From Pseudomonas wayambapalatensis (GTDB taxonomy: Bacteria; Pseudomonadota; Gammaproteobacteria; Pseudomonadales; Pseudomonadaceae), in the NCBI GenBank assembly GCA_014268975.2, contig CP077096.1, positions 2,207,501-2,271,500 on the forward strand: 64,000 nucleotides of DNA, read 5' to 3'. Below are positions 30,185 to 38,140 of this stretch, piece by piece. The number at the start of each line of letters is the position of its first letter. Positions within the stretch are counted from its first letter, which is position 1. The notes under the pieces were generated by a model. It was not told the origin of the DNA, did no database searches, and worked only from the letters and a program-made list of their open reading frames with translations. Made by a program: the position numbers and the translations under genes.

Positions 30185-30602
30185 TCAGGTGCGCAGCAGG
30201 TCGCGGCCAGGCGCCGAGGGCTTGGGGGTGTCATTGAGCAGCGTGCCAATCGTTTGCCTGGCGCGGGACAGCCGACTCATGACCGTGCCGATAGGCACCT
30301 CCAGGATTTCGGCGGCCTCCTTGTAGCTGAAGCGCTCCACGGCCACCAGCAGCATCACTTCGCGCTGGCCATCGGGCAGGCTGTTCACCGCCGTGAGGAT
30401 CTGCTGGTGCATCAGATCGGTTTCTGGGGTGGGCGCGGCCGGGTCGGTCACCGACTCGATGACGCTGTCGTTCCACTCCGAGCGCGAGCGGCTGCGCACG
30501 TTGCGCGAGCGCACCTCGTTGATCCAGGTGGTGTGGACGATGGCAAACATCCAGCTCAGCGGCGCAGTGTCCGGTCGCAACTGGTGGGTGCGTTCGAGGG
30601 CG
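30185..30602 (-). pseudogene. ECF sigma factor, N-terminus lost by rearrangement
   Basis: From ALERTHQLRPDTAPLSWMFAIV to the end the frame encodes an ECF sigma factor: the last part of sigma region 2, then region 4 with LPDGQREVMLLVAVERFSYKEAAEIL and the helix-turn-helix GTVMSRLSRARQ. The first about 40 residues of region 2, including the core-binding DLVQE helix, are absent. The frame instead begins in the antisense of an anti-sigma gene fragment that now faces it head-to-head. Sigma and anti-sigma genes normally lie in tandem, so an inversion or a complex deletion broke both. It should not make a working sigma factor. Confidence 0.75.
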
Positions 30603-30603
30603 C

Positions 30604-31317
30604 TCCCCCCGGTTCCAGACAGCCTGGTGCGCAAAGTCGATGCACTGATCGCGCAGCACGCCGCCCCGGCCAGCGCTGCCCCGTCTGTTCGGTCGCCCCC
30701 GGTTCGGTTGGCTGGCCGTGGCCTTCGCCACCGGCGCGGTGTGTTACGGCCTGGTGCTGCAGGCCGGCTTCATCGGCGAAGCGCTGAACACCGACCGCGC
30801 GCTGCAGGCCCCCAGCGTGGCCCAGGTACAGGCCTCGCCCTGGGTGATGCAGGCTGCCAGCTACCAGCAGTTGTACACCCGCGACACGGTCAACTACGTC
30901 ACCCCTGACACCGACGATGTGCGCAAGACCCTTGCCGACATCCGCCAGATCGATGGCCTCGAGCTGCGTGTGCCAGACCTCAGTGCCGCTGGCCTGACCT
31001 TCAAGCGCGTGCAGCGCCTGCGCTTCAACAACAAGGCGCTGATCCAGTTGGTATACCTGCCGCAGCAGGGCGATCCGGTAGCCCTGTGCGTGATGAAGGG
31101 GCCCAAGCCCGACCAGTCCATGGTCCAGTTGAACGTCGCGGGCATGGATGTTGTGGTCTGGCGTCAGTCTCAGCTAGGCTACGCGCTGATCGGCGCCCCG
31201 GACGGCGTCGACCTCGATGCCGTGGCCCGCGTGGTCGCGGACCGCAGTTCAGGCCAGTTGTATACGGCCAATGCCAGCCTGCCATCGCTGTTGTGGTTCG
31301 CCGGTATCCGCCAATAA
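30604..31317 (+). pseudogene. Anti-sigma factor, N-terminus lost and frameshifted
   Basis: The downstream 190 residues (GWLAVAFATGAVCYGLVLQ transmembrane helix, then a periplasmic domain ending SLPSLLWFAGIRQ) match the C-terminal part of anti-sigma factors of the RsiW/ChrR-like group paired with ECF sigma factors. An upstream piece, VPDSLVRKVDALIAQH, lies in a different frame (starting near 30606), so a frameshift sits at about 30655-30690. The N-terminal sigma-binding zinc finger is gone. A GTG at 30718 could start a membrane-anchored fragment. The gene precedes a catalase fragment, the usual partner in this type of locus. Confidence 0.65.
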
Positions 31318-31357
31318 GGCCCCTGGGGGTGGGCGACCGGATTCTTGGATCGCCTGA

Positions 31358-32074
31358 ATGCCCGCACAGTACCGCCACCACTTCCTCGTTGCCTTCTTCC
31401 CGACCCTGTTCACCGGCCTTGCCTGTGCGCTGTTCGTCGAGCGCAATAGCTGGACAGCCCCTCCATCACTGTCCTCTGCGGCCGGCGTTGCCCGCGTTGT
31501 CGATGCGTTCGAAGCGGTGTCCGGCCCGCAGCCGGGCTTTCACCGCAATCACGCCAAGGGCCTGCGCGCCAGCCGCGAGCGCCTGGGCGCGGAGTGGGAG
31601 CAGGCCTACCGCTGCAGCCCGATCTGGCATTTCGCCTTGGCTGCCGGGGTGTGCGGCGAGGTCGCCTGGGCCGGCGTGATGATGCCCAGTGTCGACCGGG
31701 TGGGGCGCTATTTTCCCCTGACCCTGGCCTATGGCGGGCCGGACATACCAGTGCTGGAGCGCCTGCGGCGCGACCTCAGCCAGTTGCCCGCTCCATCCCG
31801 GCCCGAGCCCGCAAGCATCGCGCCTGCGTGGGGGCAGCCAGCGATGGGCGCGATGTGGCTGACGTTGCCGGAGCAGGACGGGATGGCGCAGGCGGTCGAA
31901 CAGTGGTTGATGCAACTGGACGGGCTGGCGGGGCAGCGGTCGTTCGCCGGGCATGCCTTGTTCTGGACCGAAGGCGGGCCGCAGGTGGCGCCGACGCTGT
32001 TGGTGAGCCGGGGCTTGCCGGGGGCGGGGTGGTTCGTTGGCATGTTGGGCGGGGAGGGTGGCGGCGCGGCGTGA
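31358..32074 (+). pseudogene. Catalase-TagF chimera
   Basis: Residues 1-72 are the N-terminus of a small exported catalase-family peroxidase: a hydrophobic leader, VARVVDAFEAVSGPQPGF, then HRNHAKG. From GLRASRERLGAEWEQAY onward (about 165 residues) the protein is the C-terminal two thirds of TagF/ImpM, a type VI secretion regulator, with CSPIWHFALAAGVCGEVAWAGVM and PSVDRVGRYFPLTL. The catalase loses its heme-binding core, and TagF loses its N-terminal domain. The frame is open across the join at about 31572, so a fusion protein might be made, but neither activity can survive. No other type VI gene is adjacent. Confidence 0.8.
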
Positions 32075-32107
32075 GCTTGATACCGGCACCGCCCTCATCG
32101 CCGTACC

Positions 32108-32131
32108 TGTGGGAGCGGGCTTGCCCGCGAA
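32108..32131. repeat. REP element
   Basis: A single imperfect palindrome with the P. putida REP core GGGAGCGGGCTTGCCCGCGA. It lies 30 bases after the chimera gene. Confidence 0.75.
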
Positions 32132-32200
32132 AAAGACACCGCGCTGTCTGGCACGAGCTACGCCCGTGCCATGCGCCGCATCGAGGCGCAGCGGGTTGCA

Positions 32201-32617
32201 TCAGCAGCAAGCGGCCACCGCATCAATCTCCACCAGCATGCCATCCAGCGCCAGCCGTGGAACGGGGATCAGGGTGCAGACCGGATGCCCGCTTTCCCAG
32301 ACCCGATTTGCTTCGCTGACCCATTCACGCAAGCGATGCTCATCATGATCGACGATCAACAAGGTCAGCTTGAACACCTGTTGCAAGCTCGCGCCCTGCG
32401 ACCGCAGTGCCGTGTCCAAATTGGCGAGTGCCTGCCTGGCCTGCGTGGCAAACTCGGCGGGCAGTCGCCCGTCGACATCCTCGCCACCTTGCCCGGCAAT
32501 GAACAACAGCCTGGCTCCAGGTGCTACTGCGGCGACGTGGGAGTACCCGTTGCTGCTCGGGTCGTACAGCCCGGGTGGATTGGACAGCGCGAATGCGGGG
32601 CGGGAATCTGCGGACAT
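32201..32617 (-). CDS. RidA family protein
   Basis: The 138-residue product has the RidA (YjgF/YER057c/UK114) fold: YSHVAAVAPGARLLFIAGQGG, QARQALANLDTALRSQGASL, and PVPRLALDGMLVEIDAVA. RidA enzymes deaminate reactive enamine/imine intermediates, but this member lacks the motif CR(S)xV/V-P of the archetype (PVCTLIPVPRLA here), so it belongs to a divergent subgroup and its substrate is unclear. The ATG at 32617 has GGAG upstream; the longer frame to 32653 has none. It stands alone. Confidence 0.85.
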   Translation of the reverse strand: MSADSRPAFALSNPPGLYDPSSNGYSHVAAVAPGARLLFIAGQGGEDVDGRLPAEFATQARQALANLDTALRSQGASLQQVFKLTLLIVDHDEHRLREWVSEANRVWESGHPVCTLIPVPRLALDGMLVEIDAVAACC

Positions 32618-33016
32618 GGGATTGCTCCAGAGAAATGAGCGGGCAGTCTGCAACCTCGAGTCAACTTGAGGTCAAGCGTGTTTGTGGCCGAGAGAAGAAA
32701 TCTCCTGGACGCAACCCAGTCACTCAATCAGGCGCAAATCCCCCACCACGATCATGCTGCGCTCGATGCCGTGCATGCACCGCATCGCCTGCTTCGCGGG
32801 TAAACCCGCTCCCACGGAGTGGGCGTCGCACTTACGAAACGCGATTTTTCAGTGTCCGAAATGGGTCGAAAGTAGTCACCCGCTACCGCCAGCTTCCCCT
32901 CCTAAGGCGGTGGGGAATTTCAGGAATGAGGGTGAGTCATTGATTGCACGATACCCAACCAAAACCATCAGGGTCAGCTAGAGTTTTGATGAGTACAACG
33001 CCGCGAGACAACGATC
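32618..33016. other. Intergenic region with a REP element and a probable gene remnant
   Basis: About 400 bases without an intact gene. A REP element (GCTTCGCGGGTAAACCCGCTCCC) sits at 32791-32815. The frame around 32730-32770 reads KSPTTIMLRS, very like KSPATIMLLS in the gene at 36578, which suggests a decayed copy of that gene. The rest shows nothing recognisable. Confidence 0.45.
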
Positions 33017-33337
33017 ATGCTAAAACAAGAAGCAGAGAACGTGATTGAGCGTATTCGGGAAGATCTGAAAAGGCACGGTGTGCTGATCGGCTACGATCCC
33101 GAGTTTACTACTGCTGAATTCGGGTGCGACCTCGACCATCACGTTGCTCAGGTCAGAGAGGATCCGAACAACCGTGTGTTGCAGATTGCGATACATGACG
33201 AAGGGCTCTGGAACCAGATCCAGCAGGGAAATGTGTATCGGTGTAGCGTCAGTGATTGTCGAGGAAAGCTCTTCGGCATTCCTATTACGATAGAACCGAG
33301 AGACGATGAGTCCTACACCATTGAGTACAGGCTCTGA
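33017..33337 (+). CDS. Hypothetical protein
   Basis: A 106-residue soluble, acidic protein without signal peptide (starts MLKQEAENVIERIREDLKRHG; ends EPRDDESYTIEYRL). I do not recognise a family. Base composition is lower in GC than the neighbours, which hints at recent acquisition. It lies between RidA and a DUF2790 gene and has no evident partner; an orphan immunity-type protein is conceivable but unsupported. Confidence 0.55.
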   Translation: MLKQEAENVIERIREDLKRHGVLIGYDPEFTTAEFGCDLDHHVAQVREDPNNRVLQIAIHDEGLWNQIQQGNVYRCSVSDCRGKLFGIPITIEPRDDESYTIEYRL

Positions 33338-33411
33338 AGTTTCAGGAGGGTAGTCTGCCGTCCAGATTCCCGTCCCGCAGACGAGTCGGCAGATCACCCT
33401 CTGTCGGAAGC

Positions 33412-33443
33412 AAAAAGCCCACAGCGATTTTCGCAGTGGGCTT
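33412..33443 (-). terminator. Terminator of the DUF2790 gene
   Basis: AGCCCAC pairs with GTGGGCT, extended inside by TGCG/CGCT pairs. On the minus strand the stem is followed by a run of five T, so it ends transcription from the DUF2790 gene. Confidence 0.75.
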
Positions 33444-33526
33444 GCGTCTATACAGGATGCCAAGCCTCGATCCCATCTGCCCTGATGCCCAGGAACTGCC
33501 TGTCGAGCTGGAGTATGGACGGCGCA

Positions 33527-33784
33527 TCAGTTGTTGGCACAGCCATTCCCCACGATTCTGTACTCCATGATATGCCGCTCGCCATTGGAGTCGTCGTAAG
33601 TCAGCTGCATCGGCACAACTTCGCAGACATTGGGCACCGGGGTAACAGCCACAACGTGCGCGATATCCAGGTTCTGAGAGTAGCGATAGGGTTCAACCGT
33701 CATTGGTGCAGTTCGAGTACCTTGGTCATCGGCCATGGCAACCGAACCAAGGCCGCCTAGGAACAAAACGAGTAAGAGTTTCAT
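33527..33784 (-). CDS. DUF2790 family exported small protein
   Basis: The product is 85 residues with a signal peptide (MKLLLVLFLGGLGSVAMA). The mature part has the family pattern: YRYSQNLDIAHVVAV, then PNVCEVVPMQLTYDDSNGERHIMEYRIVGNGC with two conserved cysteines. DUF2790 proteins are numerous small periplasmic proteins of Pseudomonas, often metal- or stress-induced, without known function. The ATG at 33784 has AGGTGA upstream; it is preferred over an in-frame codon 9 bases earlier. Confidence 0.85.
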   Translation of the reverse strand: MKLLLVLFLGGLGSVAMADDQGTRTAPMTVEPYRYSQNLDIAHVVAVTPVPNVCEVVPMQLTYDDSNGERHIMEYRIVGNGCANN

Positions 33785-33860
33785 GGTGATCACCTGTACT
33801 GAGGGCGTAAGAAGGCCTGAGCATCCGATCGGCGCTCAGTCGTCATGAATGTTGGAGATG

Positions 33861-33884
33861 GCCCGGCGCGGTATGGCGCCGGGC
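33861..33884. terminator. Hairpin downstream of cynS
   Basis: GCCCGGCGC pairs with GCGCCGGGC around a 6-base loop, 10 bases after the cynS stop codon on the minus strand. It is GC-rich with no long T-tract; a terminator or transcript stabiliser. Confidence 0.6.
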
Positions 33885-33893
33885 TGAGCTACA

Positions 33894-34364
33894 TCAGAAA
33901 GGCTTGGTAGGCAGATACTTGCCGTCCAGGGTGATCACAGCACGGTGACCACCGTCCGGATCTTCGACCTTCTTGATGTCCAGCTTGAAGTTGATGGCAC
34001 TAATGATGCCGTCGCCGAACTTCTCGTGGACCAGCGCTTTGAGGGTTGTTCCATACACCGACATCATTTCGTAGAAGCGGTAGATGGTAGGGTCGCTCGG
34101 CACCCCGTCGAAGAAGCTGCCGCGGATCGGCATCGATTGCAGCAGTGCGACTTGATCAGCATCGAGATCGAGCTTTTCGCCTACGACCTTCGCGGCGCTT
34201 TCAGGCAGCGGATGCTGGCCAAGCAAGGCTGCGGTGACAAAGGCCTCGGACAGGCCCGTACCGTCAACGATTTGCGCAAAGGACAGGTCCTTGCGAGCCT
34301 TGGCCTGGATGATGACTTCGGTCAGTTCCTGGCGAGCGGTGCGGGTGGCTTGAGTCTGGATCAT
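33894..34364 (-). CDS. cynS: Cyanate hydratase (cyanase)
   Basis: This 156-residue enzyme converts cyanate and bicarbonate to carbamate (then ammonia) and CO2. Catalytic residues of E. coli CynS (Arg96, Glu99, Ser122) are found in [14 protein letters not shown] and [13 protein letters not shown]. The length matches the family, which forms decamers. It lies 39 bases after cynT on the same strand and is regulated by the divergent cynR product. Confidence 0.96.
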   Translation of the reverse strand: MIQTQATRTARQELTEVIIQAKARKDLSFAQIVDGTGLSEAFVTAALLGQHPLPESAAKVVGEKLDLDADQVALLQSMPIRGSFFDGVPSDPTIYRFYEMMSVYGTTLKALVHEKFGDGIISAINFKLDIKKVEDPDGGHRAVITLDGKYLPTKPF

Positions 34365-34403
34365 GGTGAGTCTCCTGGGTAAGAAAAGGTGCAGATACAG
34401 GCT

Positions 34404-35063
34404 TCAGGCGACGTGCCTGGCCGGCTGGGAAACGGCGTGGACTTCTGGGTTTTGCGCGAGAGACACGAAGGTGCCGGTGCTGCCATCAAAAGCGTCGATA
34501 CGTCCGGTCTCGATGTCATAGATCCAACCGTGCAGGGTCACGCGGCCTTCTTCGAGCGCCAGGCGCACGGAGGGGTGGGTCTGGATGTTGGCCAACTGCG
34601 CGACCACGTTTTCGCGCACCATGGAAGCAACCTTGCTTGGGCCGTCCGCATGCTGACGGGCCTCATTGACTACCTTGGCTGAGTCGGCGTACCGCAACCA
34701 GCTGGCTACGGCGGGCATGTGATCCAGGCATTTGCAGGTGGCGATGGCGGTCATCGCGCCGCAGTCGGAGTGGCCGCAGATCACGATGTCTGCTACCTTG
34801 AGGCCGGCGACCGCGTATTCGACCGACGCCGAAACCCCACCCGGCTCTGGCCCATACGAGGGCACGATATTGCCGGCGTTGCGGATTACAAACAGATCGC
34901 CTGGCTCGCGTTGGGTGACCAGTTCAGGCACCAGTCGGCTATCAGAGCAGGAGATGAAGAGAGCCTTTGGCGCTTGCTGATTGGCAAGGTCCTTGAACAG
35001 TTTGACCCGCTCCGGAAAGGCGTTTTTTTGAAACTTCAGAAATCCGTCGATGATCGCTTTCAT
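34404..35063 (-). CDS. cynT: Beta-carbonic anhydrase of the cyanate operon
   Basis: The 219-residue beta-class carbonic anhydrase has zinc ligands and active-site Asp in [15 protein letters not shown] and in [11 protein letters not shown]. In the cyn operon it returns the CO2 made by cyanase to bicarbonate, so cyanate breakdown does not drain cell bicarbonate. It is the promoter-proximal gene of cynTS and the length equals that of E. coli CynT. Confidence 0.95.
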   Translation of the reverse strand: MKAIIDGFLKFQKNAFPERVKLFKDLANQQAPKALFISCSDSRLVPELVTQREPGDLFVIRNAGNIVPSYGPEPGGVSASVEYAVAGLKVADIVICGHSDCGAMTAIATCKCLDHMPAVASWLRYADSAKVVNEARQHADGPSKVASMVRENVVAQLANIQTHPSVRLALEEGRVTLHGWIYDIETGRIDAFDGSTGTFVSLAQNPEVHAVSQPARHVA

Positions 35064-35173
35064 GGTTGCTGTCTCGATGTCGCTGGGTGTGAGACGGAGA
35101 TTAAGCAGCGCATGACATAAGGTAAAAGTCTCATTTATTATGAGCTGGATCAGATTATCTTATGGGTTTAGGC
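35064..35173. promoter_or_regulatory. Divergent cynR/cynT control region
   Basis: About 100 bases separate the two divergent genes. The AT-rich sequence TTATTATGAGCTGGATCAGA and nearby TTATCTTATGG include dyad elements of the LysR type (T-N11-A). CynR should bind here and activate cynTS when cyanate is present. The exact operator is not resolved. Confidence 0.5.
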
Positions 35174-36061
35174 ATGCTCGCTCGCCACATCCAGTATTTC
35201 CTGGCCGTTGCAGAACATCTCAGCTTCACGAAGGCCGCAGCAGCGCTGCATGTCTCTCAGCCGGCGCTTTCTCAGCAAGTAAGGCAGTTGGAAGAGAGCC
35301 TGGGAGCCCAGTTGTTCGACCGATCAGGCCGCACGACGCGTTTGACTGACGCGGGGGATGTCTACCTTCTCTATGCGCGCCGTGCGTATCAGGAACTGCA
35401 GGAAGCCAAAAGGGCTATACATGATGTCAGCGACCTCAGCCGTGGCTCATTGCGTGTTGCCGTAACGCCGACGTTCACGACCTATCTGGTGGGGCCGCTG
35501 ATCGAGGCATTTCACTCCAGATACCCCAAGATCACCGTCAACCTGAAAGAGATCTCCCAGGAGCGTATCGAGGAGTTGCTGTTGGCGGGAGAGCTGGACG
35601 TAGGGATCGCATTTGATGAAATACATGCGCCGGATATCGAAGCCATCCCCTTGCTGAACGAAACGCTTGCTTTGGTCATGAACCGCAGACACCGCCTGGC
35701 CGAGGAACGCTCCATTACCTCGCACGGCCTGAGTGCAGAGTCTTTGGTCCTGCTCAGCACAGAGTTTGCCACTCGCGAGCAAATCGACCGCTACTGCCGC
35801 AAACATGAGATTCGTCCCAAGGTGCAGATGGAGGCCAATGCCCTCGGCGCAGTGATCGAGATCGTTCGCCGGACGAATCTCTCGACCTTGTTGCCTGCCA
35901 GAATTGCGTTGGCCCATGACGACCTTGTAGCCATCACACTGGAGCCGGAGCGCTTGCAGCGACGGGCCGTTCTGATGCGGCGCAAAGACGCCTTTCTGAG
36001 TGCGGCGGTGCGTGTCTTCATCGAGCTGGCTAAAGAAATATCCAGCGATCTTGATCAGTGA
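35174..36061 (+). CDS. cynR: LysR-type cyanate-responsive activator CynR
   Basis: The 295-residue LysR regulator aligns closely with E. coli Cyn[42 protein letters not shown] in the helix-turn-helix, [20 protein letters not shown] and [14 protein letters not shown] in the effector domain. It is transcribed divergently from cynT, the standard arrangement. I start it at 35174 to match CynR; an in-frame ATG at 35162 is possible. Confidence 0.9.
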   Translation: MLARHIQYFLAVAEHLSFTKAAAALHVSQPALSQQVRQLEESLGAQLFDRSGRTTRLTDAGDVYLLYARRAYQELQEAKRAIHDVSDLSRGSLRVAVTPTFTTYLVGPLIEAFHSRYPKITVNLKEISQERIEELLLAGELDVGIAFDEIHAPDIEAIPLLNETLALVMNRRHRLAEERSITSHGLSAESLVLLSTEFATREQIDRYCRKHEIRPKVQMEANALGAVIEIVRRTNLSTLLPARIALAHDDLVAITLEPERLQRRAVLMRRKDAFLSAAVRVFIELAKEISSDLDQ

Positions 36062-36577
36062 GGGTTTGCGCGACTGCAGGATGTGCGTGTGCGCAAGTGC
36101 AACGATGATGGCCTAGCCGACCTGCGAAGCGGAGACTGGCAGGGGAGGGAAGCCCCTATTGCTTTCTAGCTGCTGACGGCGCACTGATGTGTACTACATA
36201 ACCTCCAGCAAGCAACTCACCCCAAAATTAGATGGCTTCCTACACGAACGAATCAGATTTTCGCTATTTGATGTAGGCCCTTTCCTAAGCATCCTTGGCC
36301 CGCTTTTGCGCCATCGCAGTCACGGCTAGTCTCGCCGGGCCGCTGCTAAATCAGCGGCCAGGTCTGCAAGCCTGTGCGGTATTACGATGGCGCCCACCTC
36401 CTGACGTCTTCGGCGTTTCGCCGTAGGTCCGGTTCAATGGTGGCTGCGTGCGGGTGACCTTTGGGTCAACCGGGTTTTTGCCTCGTAATGCCCCGGTCTT
36501 GCAGGCCTGCACGTAGCCGCCACCCTTCACCTGCAAGTGAAGAGTGGACGGTCGGACTTCCGCATTACGAGGTGCAT
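36062..36577. other. Structured leader region upstream of a small Pseudomonas-specific gene
   Basis: This 516-bp region has no convincing gene. The first 240 bases show nothing I recognise and are lower in GC. From about 36340 it is dense in inverted repeats: GCTGCTAAATCAGCGGC, GACGTCTTCGGCGTTTCGCC, GGTGACC/GGTCAACC, and CTTCAC-CTGCAA-GTGAAG (36525-36542), and a segment GCAAGCCTGTGCGG...GCAGGCCTGCACG that nearly repeats. A 61-codon minus-strand ORF (36351-36536, VKGGGYVQACKTGAL...) lies across it. It may be a structured 5' leader or an RNA element. Confidence 0.45.
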
Positions 36578-36835
36578 ATGCTCAAGATCGTCCCCGACCC
36601 ACCGCAAACCACCGAAGCCCCCGACTACCTCGAAGACACCCTGGTCGAAGCCATGGAATACACCATGTGTGGCCTGGCGGTAGCCAACCAGTCGATCACC
36701 TCCCTCCCCAAATCCCCCGCCACGATCATGCTGCTTAGCGTGATGCACGAGCTCGACGCCGTGCGCTCGCTGTTGGAGTGCGCGTTGGCGCAGGTGCAGC
36801 TCAAGAGTCGAGCGCGGCCGCTATCCCTGCATTAG
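36578..36835 (+). CDS. Small Pseudomonas-specific protein (DUF6124/DUF3077-like group)
   Basis: The product has 85 residues and starts MLKIVPDPPQTTEAPDYLED, a start typical of a family of small cytoplasmic proteins abundant in Pseudomonas (the KPTPNPP-type group). No signal peptide; mostly helical (SVMHELDAVRSLLECALAQ). GAGGTG precedes the ATG. A heavily structured sequence lies directly upstream, and a DUF3077 gene follows after a REPIN. Function unknown; the family assignment is tentative. Confidence 0.7.
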   Translation: MLKIVPDPPQTTEAPDYLEDTLVEAMEYTMCGLAVANQSITSLPKSPATIMLLSVMHELDAVRSLLECALAQVQLKSRARPLSLH

Positions 36836-36867
36836 TCCGTACTCATTTCCAAAAGGCTTGCAGGGCC

Positions 36868-36893
36868 TCTGTGGGAACGGGCTTGCCCCGCGA
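36868..36893. repeat. REP element
   Basis: A single REP-like palindrome, GTGGGAACGGGCTTGCCCCGCG, just after the small gene and before a REPIN. Confidence 0.65.
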
Positions 36894-36930
36894 TCACGGG
36901 CAACGCCCGTGCCATATACCGCATCGCCTG

Positions 36931-37014
36931 CTTCGCGGGTAAACCCGCTCCTACAGGTACCCCGCTGTACTCAAAATCAGCGGAGTACCTGTAGGAGCGG
37001 GTTTACCCGCGAAG
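36931..37014. repeat. REPIN: inverted pair of REP elements
   Basis: Two REP elements in inverted orientation form 37-bp arms (CTTCGCGGGTAAACCCGCTC... and its complement ...GAGCGGGTTTACCCGCGAAG) with one mismatch and a 10-base loop. Such REPINs are mobilised by RAYT transposases encoded elsewhere in Pseudomonas genomes. Confidence 0.85.
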
Positions 37015-37107
37015 AGGCCAGCAATGGTTCAGCACAGCCAATTGCCCACACCATCACCGGTGCCCTCGCACACCCACCCCATTCACAGCACCTCGAAGGA
37101 CTTCCCC

Positions 37108-37395
37108 ATGGACAAGGACTCACCAGACCACCTCGGCAAGCTCGGCTGGACCGTCGGCACCACCACCTGCCTGGAAAGCGAAGCCAAAGGCAAACACCTG
37201 TTCCGCGTTGAACCCGGCAACTGTGCCGACCATGCGCTGCAACAGGCTTCGGAACTACTGGCTAGCGCGCGGCGGGCGTCGTTCATCGGGGTGATGGACG
37301 ACGAACCGGTGCTGGTTTGGGCGGCGCATTACCTCAGCGAGATGGCCAAGGCGTTGATGGATGATGCGCGTAGGGGGATGCATAAAAGCGATTGA
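37108..37395 (+). CDS. DUF3077 family protein
   Basis: A 95-residue protein with the DUF3077 pattern: LFRVEPGNCADHALQQASELLASAR near the middle and VWAAHYLSEMAKALMDDA at the C-terminus. These small cytoplasmic proteins are multi-copy in Pseudomonas and have no known function. The ATG at 37108 has GAAGGA about 9 bases upstream; the longer frame from 37024 begins inside REP-flanking sequence and is not used. Confidence 0.8.
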   Translation: MDKDSPDHLGKLGWTVGTTTCLESEAKGKHLFRVEPGNCADHALQQASELLASARRASFIGVMDDEPVLVWAAHYLSEMAKALMDDARRGMHKSD

Positions 37396-37600
37396 GGTGG
37401 AGGTTGGGCGATTCAGAGTTGTCCGTTCGGATCTACGGCTACGTCTTCGGATGACAGCTTCCGACCCAAAGCTGCCGTCCGCGAAAGAGCAGCAAGAGGC
37501 CTGTAGCGCCTCTGCGCCTCTACTGCTCGACGGGATCATCATGGTGCACTTCGCCACAGGCATGGTCTAGTTCGAAATCACCATCTTGGCTCTGTGTGGC

Positions 37601-37608
37601 TAGTCCAA
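37601..37608. promoter_or_regulatory. Candidate operator shared with the MocR-divergent promoter
   Basis: TAGTCCAA lies 53 bases upstream of the AhpD-like gene at 37661 and recurs 35 bases upstream of the GNAT gene at 39659 (39617-39624). A related CTAG-rich sequence (GGCTAG) follows at 37613. A common site for the nearby MocR-type regulator is inferred. Confidence 0.4.
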
Positions 37609-37660
37609 GCATGGCTAGAGTGGGCTCCAACGGACACTAACCTACTGCGAGTACCTGCCC

Positions 37661-38140
37661 ATGAACAACCGCCTTGATTACTTCAAGCTGTCTCCCCAAG
37701 CGTCCAACAAACTGGTGGAGTTGACCCTGCAACTGAGCAAGAAGCCGTTGATGGTCGATCTTGCCCACCTGATCATGTTGCGGGCTTCGCAGCTCAACGG
37801 CTGTGCGTTCTGCGTGGATATGCATGTGAAAGAGGCGAAGATCCATGGCGAGCGCGAGCTGCGTCTTCACCACGTCGCCGTCTGGCGTGAGTCGCAGCTG
37901 TTTACGCCCGTAGAGCGAGCGGCGCTGGAGTGGACCGAAGCCCTGACCCAGTTATCGCCTCATGGTATCTCCGACAGCCTCTATGCGCGTGTGCGCGAGC
38001 AGTTTTCCGAGCACGATCTGTCGGATCTGTCGTTCCTGATCGTCGCCATCAACGGCTGGAACCGCCTCAACGTAGCTTTCCAGGCCATCCCGGGCTCATC
38101 CGATGAACTGTTCGGCCTGAGCAAGGCCAACCTCAACTGA
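37661..38140 (+). CDS. Carboxymuconolactone decarboxylase/AhpD-like protein
   Basis: The 159-residue protein has the AhpD-like core LMVDLAHLIMLRASQLNGCAFCVDMH with the redox pair CAFC and a nearby His, as in alkylhydroperoxidase-like members. It then has the helical block ERAALEWTEALTQLS. It likely acts as a thiol-dependent peroxide reductase. The gene overlaps the end of the MocR-type regulator gene by 8 bases, tail to tail. A second, similar gene lies at 40945. Confidence 0.88.
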   Translation: MNNRLDYFKLSPQASNKLVELTLQLSKKPLMVDLAHLIMLRASQLNGCAFCVDMHVKEAKIHGERELRLHHVAVWRESQLFTPVERAALEWTEALTQLSPHGISDSLYARVREQFSEHDLSDLSFLIVAINGWNRLNVAFQAIPGSSDELFGLSKANLN

